From positions 47,854 through 76,009 of the forward strand of contig JAKCWW010000754.1 of the NCBI GenBank assembly GCA_026260175.1: DNA of 28,156 nucleotides, read 5' to 3'. The notes under the pieces were generated by a model. It was given only the letters and a program-made list of their open reading frames with translations, did no database searches and was not told where the DNA came from. The position numbers and the translations under genes are program-made. This DNA comes from Reticulitermes lucifugus. Lineage: Eukaryota > Arthropoda > Insecta > Blattodea > Rhinotermitidae. This document shows, one piece after another, positions 12,486-22,984 of the stretch (positions within the stretch are counted from its first letter, which is position 1; each line of letters opens with the position of its first letter).

Positions 12486-12575
12486 AGCCGAGTATGTTAA
12501 GGCACGATACTAGTATTGTTCGGAGATCAAATACATTGGTTCGAATCCCAGTATTGTCATATTTTTTTTTCTTTT
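12486..12575 (+). mobile_element. tRNA-derived SINE head with T-rich tail
   Basis: AGCCGAGTATGTTAAGG resembles the A-box region of Ser/Leu-type tRNAs. GGTTCGAATCCC, about 50 bases on, is a near-perfect B-box. A T-rich run follows (about 12559-12577). The wide A-B spacing suits a tRNA with a long variable arm. No cloverleaf that could be a working tRNA was seen. Confidence 0.6.
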
Positions 12576-12770
12576 TTCATATCTTGTTTTCTCACAAACA
12601 CTAAATTAAACTGTGCAGTTACACATCTATTATTTAACTTCAAAAGTTGATCTGTGCCGCATTGGCAAGGCTTGAAATGCGAGTGACGTAGATATTTCTG
12701 TTATTCTTCTGTATTTTTTTGTTTACTGGCATTCCGATTTAAAGGGTTCGTGTTCGAATGTAACTTAGAC

Positions 12771-12846
12771 CAGGCATGTCAAACTCGTTGGTGCTTGCGG
12801 GTCGTAGTGAGCCTAGAGATCTGACGTTAGGCCGCACCTGTTCGCA
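12771..12846 (+). mobile_element. Possible hAT-type transposon end remnant
   Basis: CAGGCATGTCAAACTCGT followed by G/C-rich GGCCGCAC resembles the ends of non-autonomous hAT elements, which often start CAGGGGTGTCAAACT. No matching inverted end or 8-bp duplication was found nearby, so this is a truncated copy or chance. Confidence 0.35.
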
Positions 12847-12974
12847 AAACTAGATACAGGTGGAAGACTGCGGGTACTTGAAATCCGTTGGAGGGATTGC
12901 TGCGTGATGCAGTGCAGCATATTCCTTTCATTATGATGAATGTCGGAACGCGTATTGGTTTTAGAAATGATAAT

Positions 12975-13235
12975 AATTTGTCTTTGCTTCTTGGTTTATT
13001 TAACGACGATGTGTCAGCACTACTGGTTGTGTAGCGTACGATGAGAAGACGCTGATTATGACATCAGTTGTTCGGGGATGGGAGGAAGTGACCGTGCTTT
13101 GTTTGAAGAGCGGTTCCTGAATTCGTCTGGAGGTACTGAGGAAACCTGCTGAAAACATCCGTCAAGCGAGGAGATATTCCGGCTGAGAGTCGAATATGAA
13201 GTTGAAGTGCTAACCATTACATCGCAGAATTCAGT
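12975..13235 (-). mobile_element. tRNA-derived SINE remnant
   Basis: Read on the - strand, ATGTAATGGTTAGCAC resembles an A-box region and ATTCGACTCTC a B-box. About 200 bases of body follow, ending near CGTTAAATAAACCAAG (rc of about 12990-13007), a tail phrase I recall from insect SINEs. The copy at 26215-26435 ends with a similar GCCGTTAAATAAC. No target duplication was seen. Confidence 0.6.
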
Positions 13236-14030
13236 GCCTTCGTCTTGCAATAACGTAAAGGCCTTAGCGCCTTATGATTGCACACAGAATCACAGACATT
13301 TGCAGAAATATGCATTTACGCCATATGAACGAAATTTCACTTCTCGAAATTGTTTAAAGAAACGCTGGCAGATGGTTTTTAAGAATTCACAAATTAAGTC
13401 TAATTTTTCTTGGGTTGTATAACAACGATATATCAGGTTCGGACGCTATTTAGCGTCAAAGCAGTTGAAAGTACGACGTGTAGTAGGACAGAAGTGTCTG
13501 AGAAGGAAGTGGCTGTGCCCTATTCGAAAATACTATCTTACTATGTCTGCAGGTAAAGCGGCCGATGTTCCTTCTGAGACTCAGGCCAACGTTAGGCGTA
13601 CATCTTGAGATATAAACTGCTCTTTTTACCTTGAAAAGTGTTTCCAAATTTGATTTGGTTGCTATCGGTGTTGACGTTTGTTTTATAAAGATAAAAACAT
13701 ATTGCTGAAACCTGGAGCCACTAATTACAGTCAGTACTGTCACAAATTCTAAGGCGAAATTAGAAAATATACGGCAGATATCGTACATTTTATAAATTTC
13801 TTATTCATTGTCTGTAATTAAATTTAACAATTGTAAGTAAACGTTTTAAGTTTCAGTCAGAGCTCTCCATAATGTTGTTTTATGTTGTGGACAGTTTTTG
13901 AGAAATCTGATCAAGTTATTTAAGCGCCGTGTAAAATAGTTCGCCTATGCAAGCTAAATTTAAATACTCTCAGTCACGAACGTAATTCTTTTTAGAGATG
14001 TGATACCATGTGGTCGGTAGATATATACGG

Positions 14031-14066
14031 ACGTTTCAGAAGAATGTGCTGCCTCCATCACCTTGG
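14031..14066 (-). repeat. Stem-loop motif, hammerhead-like core, degenerate copy
   Basis: The reverse complement reads GGTGATGG, then a decayed stem, then TTCTGAAACGTC. It aligns with the copy at 19409-19447 (shared GACGT-TCAGAAGAA and CCTCCATC on the + strand). See the finding on the recurring motif. Confidence 0.45.
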
Positions 14067-16217
14067 TAAATGTGTATATACTAAGAGGCGTAACATACCA
14101 GAAGGCATATTCATAGTCACTGGCGTGAGAACCTCAATTCTCACTCTGAATCCCGTTTAGTGTAGACTCATATGTTATAACTTAACAATGAATAACTGCT
14201 TTGGCAGATGAGCCATGCATGATTTCCCTATTATGTGTTCTCTTTACGCGCTTAGTATAAAATTTGAAATACTGTGACCAATATCTCGAGTTCAGTTCGC
14301 AGTTGATTGCCACCTGCCAACGTTGTCGCTGATCGTGCGTAAAGAAAATGAACCTTATATAAAAACGAAGTAGGTCTTCGATCAGTCAGTAATATGTTGT
14401 TCACTGTTACTTGGTATGCGTTTTGTTTTAACACTGTTTTCGTCATGATTTTGGCAAACACAAAATTAGTGTTAGTAATACCAATATAAAAGAAGTACGG
14501 CAGTTAACACTTTGTACACAGAGGGAAAAAATCGTTTACACTTCAACCCGTTAGCTTGTTGGGATCCTATTTAAGTTCGTTTTAGTAGCTCAAAGATGCC
14601 GCCCGCATGGGGGAACAAGGTATCAAACCAACCAGACTATGCAGAACTTGCTGTATGCTCAAGATCTTTTACAGTATTCAAGTCCTAAGTCTCTGAGCAT
14701 AGTCTTTTCATTAAATATGGATGGATTTACGTATGCAGTCGGAAACTTTAGTGGCGGTGTTATTATTCTTGTTATCTTGTTTGCGTGTGTCGTGTCTAAG
14801 GACACAAGAAAACAAAACTGGCTTCTGCCAGTGCTTTTCAATTCCCCTCAGCGGCGTCTTCAAAGAGCAGATAGATAGCACTAATGTTAGCAAATGTAGC
14901 AGAATTAAGTTTTTAATGTGACACATTTTGTGCTTATTAGCTACTTCAGGGAAAATCCCTACACAGTTTGAGATCCGTTTCAAAATCTAAAGATAAGACA
15001 ACTTTTGACGTTTTTATATAGCTGCCCATACTGATCACTATGATTACGGTATACAACAGCTTCAGTTTTCCAGTTTTAGTTTTGCCGCCCGAGAAGCTGG
15101 GGAAATGAATCGGATACAGGAACGGGTCTCAAACCCGGACTGTACTTATTACAGTCAAAGAAACTGCTGATTAGGGACAGGCCCAGTTCTCAGCATATCT
15201 TATAAATAGCTTTGCTTTAAATGATGGCTCTTCCACGACCGTATTTCGAATGAGTAACGATGTGGAGTTGCATGTGGTTGCCTAAGCAACTCATCCTTTC
15301 ACAGGAATAACAATACTTAATACATTCACATATTTTAAAATACGCTTGAAAACCGCATGGTCAATTCTGTAGCTACTTATTTTCGTGGCTTACTTTTACT
15401 CCGGTTACCGGTAATAAAGCGAAATGCTTTCCATGTTGTGAGCATCGGAGAAGAAGTAAGGATTCGTAATGACGGATATTGATGAAGATGTTGGGGCCTG
15501 TTTCAAGGTACTATCCTAGCAAAATGGACAAATCGAGTTAAATGCAAAAGCATTTAACAGTAAAACCTATGAGATTAGATGCATACCGGGTTGCCGTCAT
15601 CGCTAATCGAATTGGCTCAGTCCATTTGGATGTTGGATAGAATAATGGAAGGTCATCTAATAGGCCTATATTGCGCTGAAAGTACAACTTTGTTTGTTTT
15701 AAGCTGTTTGTTTAAAACTGTTGCAGGTTTTAATGTCCACCTGCAGGTTTTCTCTTGTGGCACATTCTTGCCAGCGCACCCAGATAAACAGGCTGAAGAT
15801 ACAAATCGAAGCATTCCTCCTCTAATTTGAATTCTGGTCACATGCCCGAGTATGCGTGAGCGGAAACACTACTAAGCCCGTGACATCACTTGAAGGAACG
15901 AAGTCATAGAGAACAAGTTTTTATTACTGTAGCGAAGTGTGCCAGCTGCACACACCATCTACCATGAAATCAGAATACTAGTAAATATGCATTAAAACTG
16001 TAAGCAAATCTTCCACGTTTGTTTGTCGTTTAAAGGATAAAATTATAACTGACAGACTTACCTGTAGTTGAATAATCTGATTCTCATTCATACTTCTTAC
16101 CTGAGTTTCGTGTATAGATTCGTCATACGTTGCTGTGGTGCCATAGTGGTTCGTACAACGGTTTCCGTAGAAGTTAGAATTGCTTTGAGAGAAGGGTATT
16201 GTTCCTCAAAATAATTT

Positions 16218-16503
16218 TTTTCAATGGCTGGACAGCCCCTTGGGGGCCTAGGCCGCTTCATTTTTCGAGGCTTCACGATCACACTTTTTAGACNNNNNNN
16301 NNNNNNNNNNNNNNNNNNNNNNNNNNNNNNNNNNNNNNNNNNNNNNNNNNNNNNNNNNNNNNNNNNNNNNNNNNNNNNNNNNNNNNNNNNNNNNNNNNNN
16401 NNNNNNNNNNNNNNNNNNNNNNNNNNNNNNNNNNNNNNNNNNCAATCCTAGCAAGCGAGCGGCCGCAGACCCACGCCTTAGACCGCACGGCCACTGGGAT
16501 CGG
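16218..16503 (-). mobile_element. tRNA-derived SINE interrupted by an assembly gap
   Basis: On the - strand the element begins near 16503 with GTGGCCGTGCGGTCTAAGG, like the A-box region of a Leu/Ser-type tRNA. It runs into the N gap and emerges at 16293. It ends with GGGGCTGTCCAGCCATTG and an A-rich tail at about 16218. A 13-bp duplication CTCAAAATAATTT flanks it at 16205-16217 and 16504-16516. The B-box and mid-body must lie within the gap. Total length is about 286 bp if the N count is right. The first 59 bases match the head at 28094-28152 at 56 positions. Confidence 0.82.
16294..16442. other. Assembly gap (149 N)
   Basis: A run of 149 unknown bases inside the SINE. Amino-acid runs of X across it in any reading frame are meaningless. 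Confidence 0.99.
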
Positions 16504-17054
16504 CTCAAAATAATTTAGGGTACTAAATATCGTTGTAACTGTTCTCACTCGGTTTCTTGTTTGTTTTAGACCGACAGAATTTGCTTGTGAGTGTATCGTA
16601 TTGACAGTAGTGTTAGGCATTGTGCAATTTGCAGTCAATTTTACATATTCATGCTTTACTATTTAATCATCTCACTGTCCTGAAGTTTATTTCCCCCCCC
16701 CCCTGGTGCATGGCTCGTAACGGGATAACTCAAATTCATTTCTTATTTTCGTTAATTTTGTAGTTTCAATTATATAAGTCTCAGAGCAGTACATACTTTA
16801 AAACCCTCAACGTCTTTATTTCAGGTCTGTCTTCTGGTTGTTATATCCTTGTATCTTCACACGTCATATTGATGATTATGCACATTAAAAATATCAGCTG
16901 GCATTATTCTTTCAGTTGCAGAAAGAACATGATTACAGATTGGATTGTAAATTTTGTACTTCTTGACATAGTACACACATTTTACCAAGGCGTTCTTTAC
17001 TTCCAGAACGTCATAAAGTTTCATGGTACAGTCGTAAGCGTAATTTTATTTACG

Positions 17055-17600
17055 GCCATATGAAAATTACGGCCTTCCCTGTGCCGATTTTCAGGAAACT
17101 CAAATGATGGAGAGCATTATGCGAAGATCTCTTATACCGAATTTCACCCAATGGGCAATAAACGTGTAACGTACAGATAGAAATTCATTTGCGACCGTAT
17201 GTAAAGTATGGCTTCCACTGCGCCAATTTTTCGCGAAACTCACAGTCCCTCAGTAATTTTTTGGACACCTTGTACAGATTTTTTTTTTCCAAATCGGATG
17301 ATGAATGTTGAAAATACTGGCACTGTTTCGTATGTGCCCTTAGGTTAAATATGGCGTTCGCTACACCGATTTTCACGAAACTCACAACTGTTCAACGACA
17401 TTACGTAAACCTTCTGTACAGAATTTCACCCAAATTGGCAAATAAATATGGAAGTTAACAAGCAGAAATTTATTTACACTCGCAAGTAAAGTATGGCTGT
17501 CACTGTGCCGATTCTCACGCATGTTACTCTTGTTTGACAACTTTTGTGTATAACTCTTATATCGAATTTCATAAACTCCGAAAAATGGTTTAGTAACTGA
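17055..17600. repeat. Degenerate tandem array, four units of about 141 bp
   Basis: Each unit carries a GTAAAGTATGGC-like phrase, then a CCGATTTT-like anchor, then GAAACTCAC-like bases, then in most units GAATTTCACCCAAA-like bases. The anchor starts at 17084, 17223, 17366 and 17508, giving spacings of 139, 143 and 142. Units are clearly diverged. The minus-strand open frames here (17185-17385 and 17474-17719) are by-products of the repeat and share VKIG/VRIG-type phrases. Confidence 0.75.
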
Positions 17601-19182
17601 GGCGAGGTCTCAAAGCAACGGACAAAACGCGTGGTTGACAGATATGAACGAATACCAAATTTTATAGACATCCGAACAGTAACGTCGGAGACGAAATATG
17701 CAGACGAATGGACAGACACGTTCTCCCCCTTATGCGTTCTGAATTCACTACAGCTGACAGGATGAAAATCACCTTAGAACAGATAAATTATTTTTATCGC
17801 CTGACGCTTTGAAATGATACCTTTTCTGTATCGTTTAACCTAATAGCTTGAACCTTTCACAATCTTCGTGTGCACCCTCATGAAAATGGTTTCACACATT
17901 CATCGTCACGTTCCCGCAACTTTGCGCAAAAGAACGAAGAAATTGCGTGGAATTTGGTTACATTTGCTGTAGAAACTCACCCAATTTTTGACGTGACAGT
18001 TTTTTGTTCCCACATTGTGTGCTGGTTGTTCTGCAACACTGTGTGCTTCAAATAACTTGAGAGAGACGGTTATGAGGGTTCCTGGTATCTGTGATCGTGC
18101 TTCTTTGAACAGCACAGTAGTTACCGGCTGGACAGGACTTCCGCGAAAACTTCATGAAATCTGAAGGGCGACATGGCGGTTGTCAGGTCTGCTGTATCCA
18201 GGCTGTATGTATTGCAGTGTCATGTTGCTGCAGGAAGAGGGCAAATTCATTCTGTTGCAGACTCGACGAGCAAAAACTAGAAGCGACTGTACCATAGTTG
18301 AAGACGTGATTTTCCGACACTTGTTAGTGCACATCAGTTTTATACCTCTGCTTGTATGTGCGTGCTGTGATTTAGCAACAGTAAGGCTTGGATTTTGAGA
18401 GATCCAAAATCTAGCATTCTCTTTGGCTGTGTGACTGTCCAGATTTAACCATATGGTATTCAAAACGTCTTCCACAGTGTGTATTTGCGAATTGTCCTTA
18501 ACTTTAGTCGTTCTACGGGATGTTGGACTAGGTTTGACTGATTGAACACACGGAAGCAGCTTGCAGACTGATTTGTAGTATGAACTTACTTTTGAATATG
18601 AAGAGGATGTAAATAATGTTGAAGTACCTGACGACGTCCGGAGTTATAATAATTATGAATGCTGGCTTTCACTTCTTTTAAGAACTTGGCAAATGTTTGA
18701 ATGAGCTCCCAGGGTCACCTGGCTATTGTTTGGTCCGTAGAGTCAATACAGGCACCTTACATGTGCATAGGTGACAAGTTCAACAATATATTAAATATTT
18801 TTAAAAGTTGTTTTTGTATTTACCAGCAAGTACAGTTCTGGCTTCACAGTTTCATGTGTTTTCAAGAACGAGTGAATGAAAAGGCGACAAAGCGATGAAT
18901 GTTTGAGTGGATAGGATGTTTCTCTCTATGTAAATGGAAAGGGGCTGGATATTTGATGCACTTACTCTGGAACGATTCGCTTTAACATATTTTGATTTAT
19001 AGGTAGGCCTTGTGGCCATTGCTGATTGAAGGTGGGAATTTTTAATCGTGTAGGCACTTCTGACATTTCACTGATCATCGCAACAGCAACTTTCTTATGC
19101 TGTAATATCGACCGAAACAAAGTTTGTTTTTATCAGTAGTGCAGACGTCGAAGACTTTATTTCAAGCTCAAGACGTTTAGTA

Positions 19183-19256
19183 ACTATATAAATATATAAA
19201 TATAAATATATATACATATATATTTATATGTTTATATAAATATATAAATTATTTAT
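19183..19256. repeat. AT-only palindromic tract
   Basis: ATATAAATATATAAAT-type sequence followed by its near reverse complement, centred near 19215, with TATATACATATATA at the axis. Probably a slipped AT microsatellite able to form a cruciform. Confidence 0.7.
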
Positions 19257-19408
19257 CGTTGCTGTAGATTCAAAATTATTTATATTCCTTACAATCGTTC
19301 TAAGCACAACGTTAGCCTTGTTTTCTAATCTGTAGCGATTTTCTTATTAGGTGTTGGTAAAAGACGTGATTTAGCTGGGTTCTTACACTTTGTACAGTAA
19401 TTAATGTT

Positions 19409-19447
19409 CCGACGTATCAGAAGAACGTCTTCCTCCATCTTCAGGGT
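19409..19447 (-). repeat. Stem-loop motif, hammerhead-like core
   Basis: The reverse complement reads CCCTGAAGATGG, a GAAGA/TCTTC stem, then TGATACGTC, where other copies have GAAACGTC. One core base differs from those copies. Confidence 0.5.
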
Positions 19448-19989
19448 GCCTGAATTAGGTTCATGTGGCTATTGAAGTAACTGGAGGAGGAAACGTTTGA
19501 ACTAACTTATTATCCTACACGATGCAATAACCCAGAAGTCTAGCATTATGTAACGTCCGACGTTAAAGCATTCGGCATTAATTTTGATACTTCAGCATAT
19601 CAAGAAGATGTTTCGATCGTAGACACAAAATTTCTCATACTTAGACAGTAGTCATTTCTCAAGCCAGTATTTCTTGAATGACTTTCATGGCGTCATGCCG
19701 AGGGGAAGTACGAAACTTTTGACAGAAATCCTGACGTCACTGAGACTCAAGAGTTCGAAAGTATCCTGGACGAATGTAACCTATTAGGACTTAGGTACAT
19801 AATGTTCTATGATTGCAGAAACACGGTTTACGTGTAAATAGTCAGAATTTAGTTGTACAGTAGCTTTGGGGTCACGAGGTAGTAAAGGTACCACTTGTTT
19901 CGCTATCCGTGATTTCAGGCTTCCACCGCAATGTTGATGAGATCTACTCTCTTCTGGGTTATTACGCAGCGTCGAGTGATAATCCTTCA

Positions 19990-20028
19990 CCAACGTTTCG
20001 GGACAATGTATTGGTCCTATCTTCAGGG
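19990..20028 (-). repeat. Stem-loop motif, hammerhead-like core (left arm of fold-back)
   Basis: The reverse complement reads CCTGAAGATAGGACC, a loop, then TTGTCCCGAAACGTTGG: CTGAAGA, an extra T, a GGAC/GTCC stem and GAAAC. It is the best-preserved CTGANGA box of the set along with 28021-28055. Confidence 0.55.
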
Positions 20029-20045
20029 GTCAAGGTCCTTCTTGA

Positions 20046-20086
20046 CCCTTGAAGATGGGACCGACACATTGTCCCGAAACGTCGGT
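20046..20086 (+). repeat. Stem-loop motif, hammerhead-like core (right arm of fold-back)
   Basis: Reads CTTGAAGATGGGACC, a loop, then TTGTCCCGAAACGTCGG. The GGGAC/GTCCC stem is perfect, but the first box is TTGAAGA instead of CTGAAGA, a change that would hurt a hammerhead. Confidence 0.5.
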
Positions 20087-20683
20087 AAAGGATTATCACT
20101 CGACGCTGCGTAATATCCCAGAAGAGCGCAGATCTCACTTGTTTTCCTGTTTACCATACATATTGTTATGGCCGTGCTATTCAAGAGCGGACATTGCAGT
20201 CTGATACTTTAACGCTTTCTATGCGTTGGGTAAAGTAAACTGTTCAGAATTCTCAAAACACGCGATTATCTGAGCAACACTTTGTCACTTATTGTTAGAG
20301 ATGAGAGCTGCTAGTGAGTTAGAACGCGTTCAGTCCGCAGCCAAGAATGTTAATACAGCAGGAGTTGAAGGATGTGTAGAATGCGGTGTTGGAAGAAGTG
20401 AAAAGCTGATTCGGGGAATTTTATGAATATGGACACATTGACCCAAGGGCATATTTATGTTTGCTGGACATGCGCAGTAGATTTCTTTCACAGCGAGTTA
20501 ATAGCGTATAAGGTGGCCACCTGCCGAATCATATGTAGATTTGTGACAGGGCCGTTTAGGTTGAATAAACTCGTGCATTTGTATAGTTCGGGTCTGAGAG
20601 CTGTGGCTGTTTCCCATTCATTTTCCCACCTTCTAGGGCCGCAAAGCTGAGTCCTGAACTATAAGTGTAAAGCTGTCCTTTGT

Positions 20684-20865
20684 TTACTTAAGTACCACGC
20701 CATGACACGTGGGAGAGTGGAGGTATAGCTCCACACATTCTGAATCTCGACTAGCCGTCGGTACCCTTTGGATATGGAGCTGTATGGGCCCCAGAGCCTG
20801 TGTGGGCGTTGTGTAGAAGAGAAAATTATCCTGCCCTCGACGGAAATCGAGTCTTGATTCCTCTG
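20684..20865 (-). repeat. Interspersed-repeat remnant
   Basis: The minus-strand frame reads SRLDFRRGQDNFLFY, then LGPIQLHIQRVP, then CVELYLHSPTCHGVV. These are phrases I recall as a dispersed repeat translated in many insect and crustacean assemblies. The frame is 61 codons and not a credible gene. The identification rests on memory. Confidence 0.45.
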
Positions 20866-21196
20866 TCACTGTGCTGACGGAGCTAGTGCGAAATAAAAAT
20901 GGGCATTAGTAGGTAGTGATGGATGGCGGAGTGAGGACTTGGAAATATAGTCAGCGGCGAGCCGTGTTACACATGTTTATTCTTTCCTTCAGAATACTAC
21001 AGGGTGGAGTTATTCCAAAACAAGGTTTCGTGACAATTACTTGAGCACTTTAGTGGCATTTTTTATTTAACAGAGTAATGGTTTCTCAGCTTTCTTTTCA
21101 TGATCTGCCTCAATTAAATTTAAATCCTCAGGGTGTAATATGTAAAGCATCTATCTCTTCTGACGCTAAACAAGACTCCGATTATTGCTGTTGCAG

Positions 21197-21792
21197 GTGC
21201 GTGCTACGTGGGGAATCAGGATTCCAAGCCTCTGCTCATGTTTGTGCTGGCTCCTCAGTTCTTGTACCTGGTTCTGGGCGCCTCCCTGCTTCTGGTGGGT
21301 TTTCTGGCGCTCTTCCGCCGTCGTCCTCGACCTGTCAAAGTCACCACAGCTGCCGCACGACGCGATGCCAAAGCTGATAAACTCGAGATGGTAACTGTTC
21401 GCCTGGGTGTGTTTGGAGTTCTGTACACAGTACCCACAACGTGTGTAGTTGCAAGCCTCTTCTACGAGTATTGGTCGCGGGACGAATGGCTCATGGTTTC
21501 CTCAGTGCCTCGTTACCAACCTCGGCCAAGTTTGTGGATATTCTTGTTGAGACTTTTCATGTCCCTTGTCGTTGGGGTCACAGCAGCTGTATGGGTTTGG
21601 TCGCCCAAAACGTTGCGAGCTTGGAGGCGTCTGTTCTACAGACTGGGTCCTTATAAGCAGCCCCCAGTGAAGTGCCACCCGATTCAATATTATGCACCTC
21701 CATCTCAGACTCTGTCCTCCCAGCAGAGGTCTCAACATGGACACAAACCACACAGAAAACATCGCAAACATGGCAGTGAGACAACTGTTTGA
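21197..21792 (+). CDS. fz4: Frizzled-4-like Wnt receptor, last coding exon (extracellular loop 2, TM5-TM7, cytoplasmic tail)
   Basis: The exon follows a GCTGTTGCAG acceptor and completes the Gly codon begun at 9408, giving the family junction DELTG-ACYVGNQ with the loop-2 cysteine. Numbering from the W at 9243: TM5 is about 70-95 (starting MFVLAPQFLYLV), the third intracellular loop 96-123 (Arg/Lys-rich, ADKLE before TM6), TM6 about 124-144 (RLGVFGVLYTVPTTCVV), a short extracellular loop 3 (145-169), TM7 about 170-190 (FMSLVVGVTAAVWVW). The Dishevelled-binding KTxxxW motif is KTLRAW (193-198; bases 21607-21624). The tail has about 55 more residues, is His/Lys-rich near its end, and stops in ETTV, a class I PDZ ligand; vertebrate FZD4 ends similarly (ETVV, from memory). 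The short loop 3 and the VDADELTG/CYVGNQ match favour FZD4 over FZD1/2/7. Stop codon TGA is at 21790-21792. No frameshift or missing key residue was seen. Confidence 0.95.
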
Positions 21793-22074
21793 TACCATGA
21801 ACAGATGATTTAGAAGTGCCAAGTTTACCTTTTCCTTCATTCATTTCACTATTTCTTTACATATTATTTCAATAGTTCTTTCTTAAGTTCACTGGATGAC
21901 GAGCAATCTAGACTGTTTCTACTTACGAACAGCATAGTGCACATTAAAACCAAAGTGGGATTGCAAGTGTAATATTCTTTAGTTGTGTTTCTCATTACCA
22001 CAATAACTGAAGTAATAATTAAATGATAAAATCCTATTACATTGTATATTCGTTGCATGCGAAAATGCTGGAAG

Positions 22075-22082
22075 TGTACATA
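22075..22082 (+). promoter_or_regulatory. Candidate Pumilio response element TGTACATA
   Basis: Matches UGUANAUA, about 280 bases past the stop codon in the probable 3' UTR. A single 8-mer, so chance is quite possible. Confidence 0.3.
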
Positions 22083-22966
22083 TGCCCTTCAAACGGAAGG
22101 AGTAAATTCATACTTCTTTCCTTGCAAGCTTTTATTTTTGCTATGCACCAATGTGAAGACCTCCGTCTGTTCATATCTATTGGTGTTTTATTGTACTGTC
22201 CTTGACTTAAACAGGATAAAACTGAAGTGAAAACAAATTGCTTACACAAATGTTGGCTACCAAACATCGCACATATTTGGCCAGCAAACTGAACATTTTT
22301 TTGAAAACTGACGTGCGTGTCAGTAGATATAAAAAGGCACTCTATAATCAGTGAATGGCTCGCCCACACGCGCGTTGGAATAGGGGTGGGAAGTGACATG
22401 ATATTGGTCAGATAAAATAATGACGCTATAGTATGGAACTCTCAACACTGATCATATTCACTTATACGATTTGTGCAGGTAAATTTCCGGGGGACCTATG
22501 CATTTGCTGCAAGTCTGCATCAAGTTCTTCTGTCTTGCATGTACGATAATTCTGTTTCGATATAAACTTGAAAACTTGTATTGAGTAATTGATCTAACTC
22601 TAAGATACGTTTGAACTACATAAATTATACTCATCATTCTAACACGGCACATTACGTTTCAATCTTCAACTAAGATTAGCTAAGATGCAAGGTGAATATA
22701 ACGTAAAATACTGCACATTAAATTAAATTTAAATATATAAATTTTAATGCTCAGTTTCTCTTCGTACCTTTCCATCGTCTGTTATATTTATTGACCTTTT
22801 AAACCTGTGTAATGCTTGACTTCACTAAATATTTTACGAAGACTATGGCGTTTAATTAAATAGGCCGTTATTTTCAGTCCAAGTTTTATTTTCTTCCTGT
22901 TTTTTTCTGTTCTTGCTTTTCTTTCCTTTTAGATGTTGGATTTACATGCCTGCAGGCTCTGTGATG

Positions 22967-22984
22967 TTTTCTCTGCAGAGAAAA
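22967..22984. repeat. 18-bp perfect palindrome in the 3' UTR
   Basis: TTTTCTCTGCAGAGAAAA, perfectly self-complementary. In RNA it would form a short hairpin only with an unfavourably small loop, so any role is open. Confidence 0.8.

Larger units (their letters stand above)
19938..20137. mobile_element. 200-bp fold-back element, near-perfect hairpin
   Basis: Two 97-base arms (19938-20034 and 20041-20137) are inverted copies differing at about 9 positions by eye. They are separated by a 6-base loop (GTCCTT). Most differences would be G-U wobbles in RNA on one strand. The ends are TGAGATCT and AGATCTCA. Each arm carries the CTGAAGAT - stem - CGAAACGT motif, pointing in opposite directions. A reading frame across it gives phrases (FWVITQRRVII, TLEDGTDTLSRNV) that I recall as common repeat-derived peptides in arthropods. 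It lies in the frizzled intron, so it is transcribed as part of the pre-mRNA. Confidence 0.85.
9409..21196 (+). other. Intron of the frizzled gene, phase 1, about 11.8 kb
   Basis: GT at 9409-9410 and AG at 21195-21196 bound an intron that splits a Gly codon. It is filled with SINE remnants, a tandem array, a fold-back hairpin, simple repeats and one assembly gap, listed separately. Unlisted stretches (9409-10140, 11066-12480, 13235-14030, 14070-16200, 17600-19180, 20140-20680) have short open frames only. None resembles a known protein to my eye. Real intron length depends on the gap size. Confidence 0.9.

Noticed and set aside
12486..12560. A possible functional tRNA gene
   Set aside because: A- and B-box-like bases are present but no acceptor stem or anticodon arm pairs properly; it fits a SINE head.
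16224..16638. Open frames running through the N gap
   Set aside because: Unknown bases translate to X without stops, so their length is an artefact.
16690..16704. Poly(C) run, and the poly(G) run at 5230-5240
   Set aside because: Simple homopolymers; no sign of a G-quadruplex pattern with repeated G-tracts.
17185..17719. - strand open frames suggesting a repeat-containing protein
   Set aside because: The periodic peptide phrases come from the 141-bp tandem units, with stops and frame changes between units.
21502..21844. Long open frames on the - strand and other + frames over the last frizzled exon
   Set aside because: They are shadows of the GC-richer coding exon; only the frame at 21208-21792 carries family motifs.
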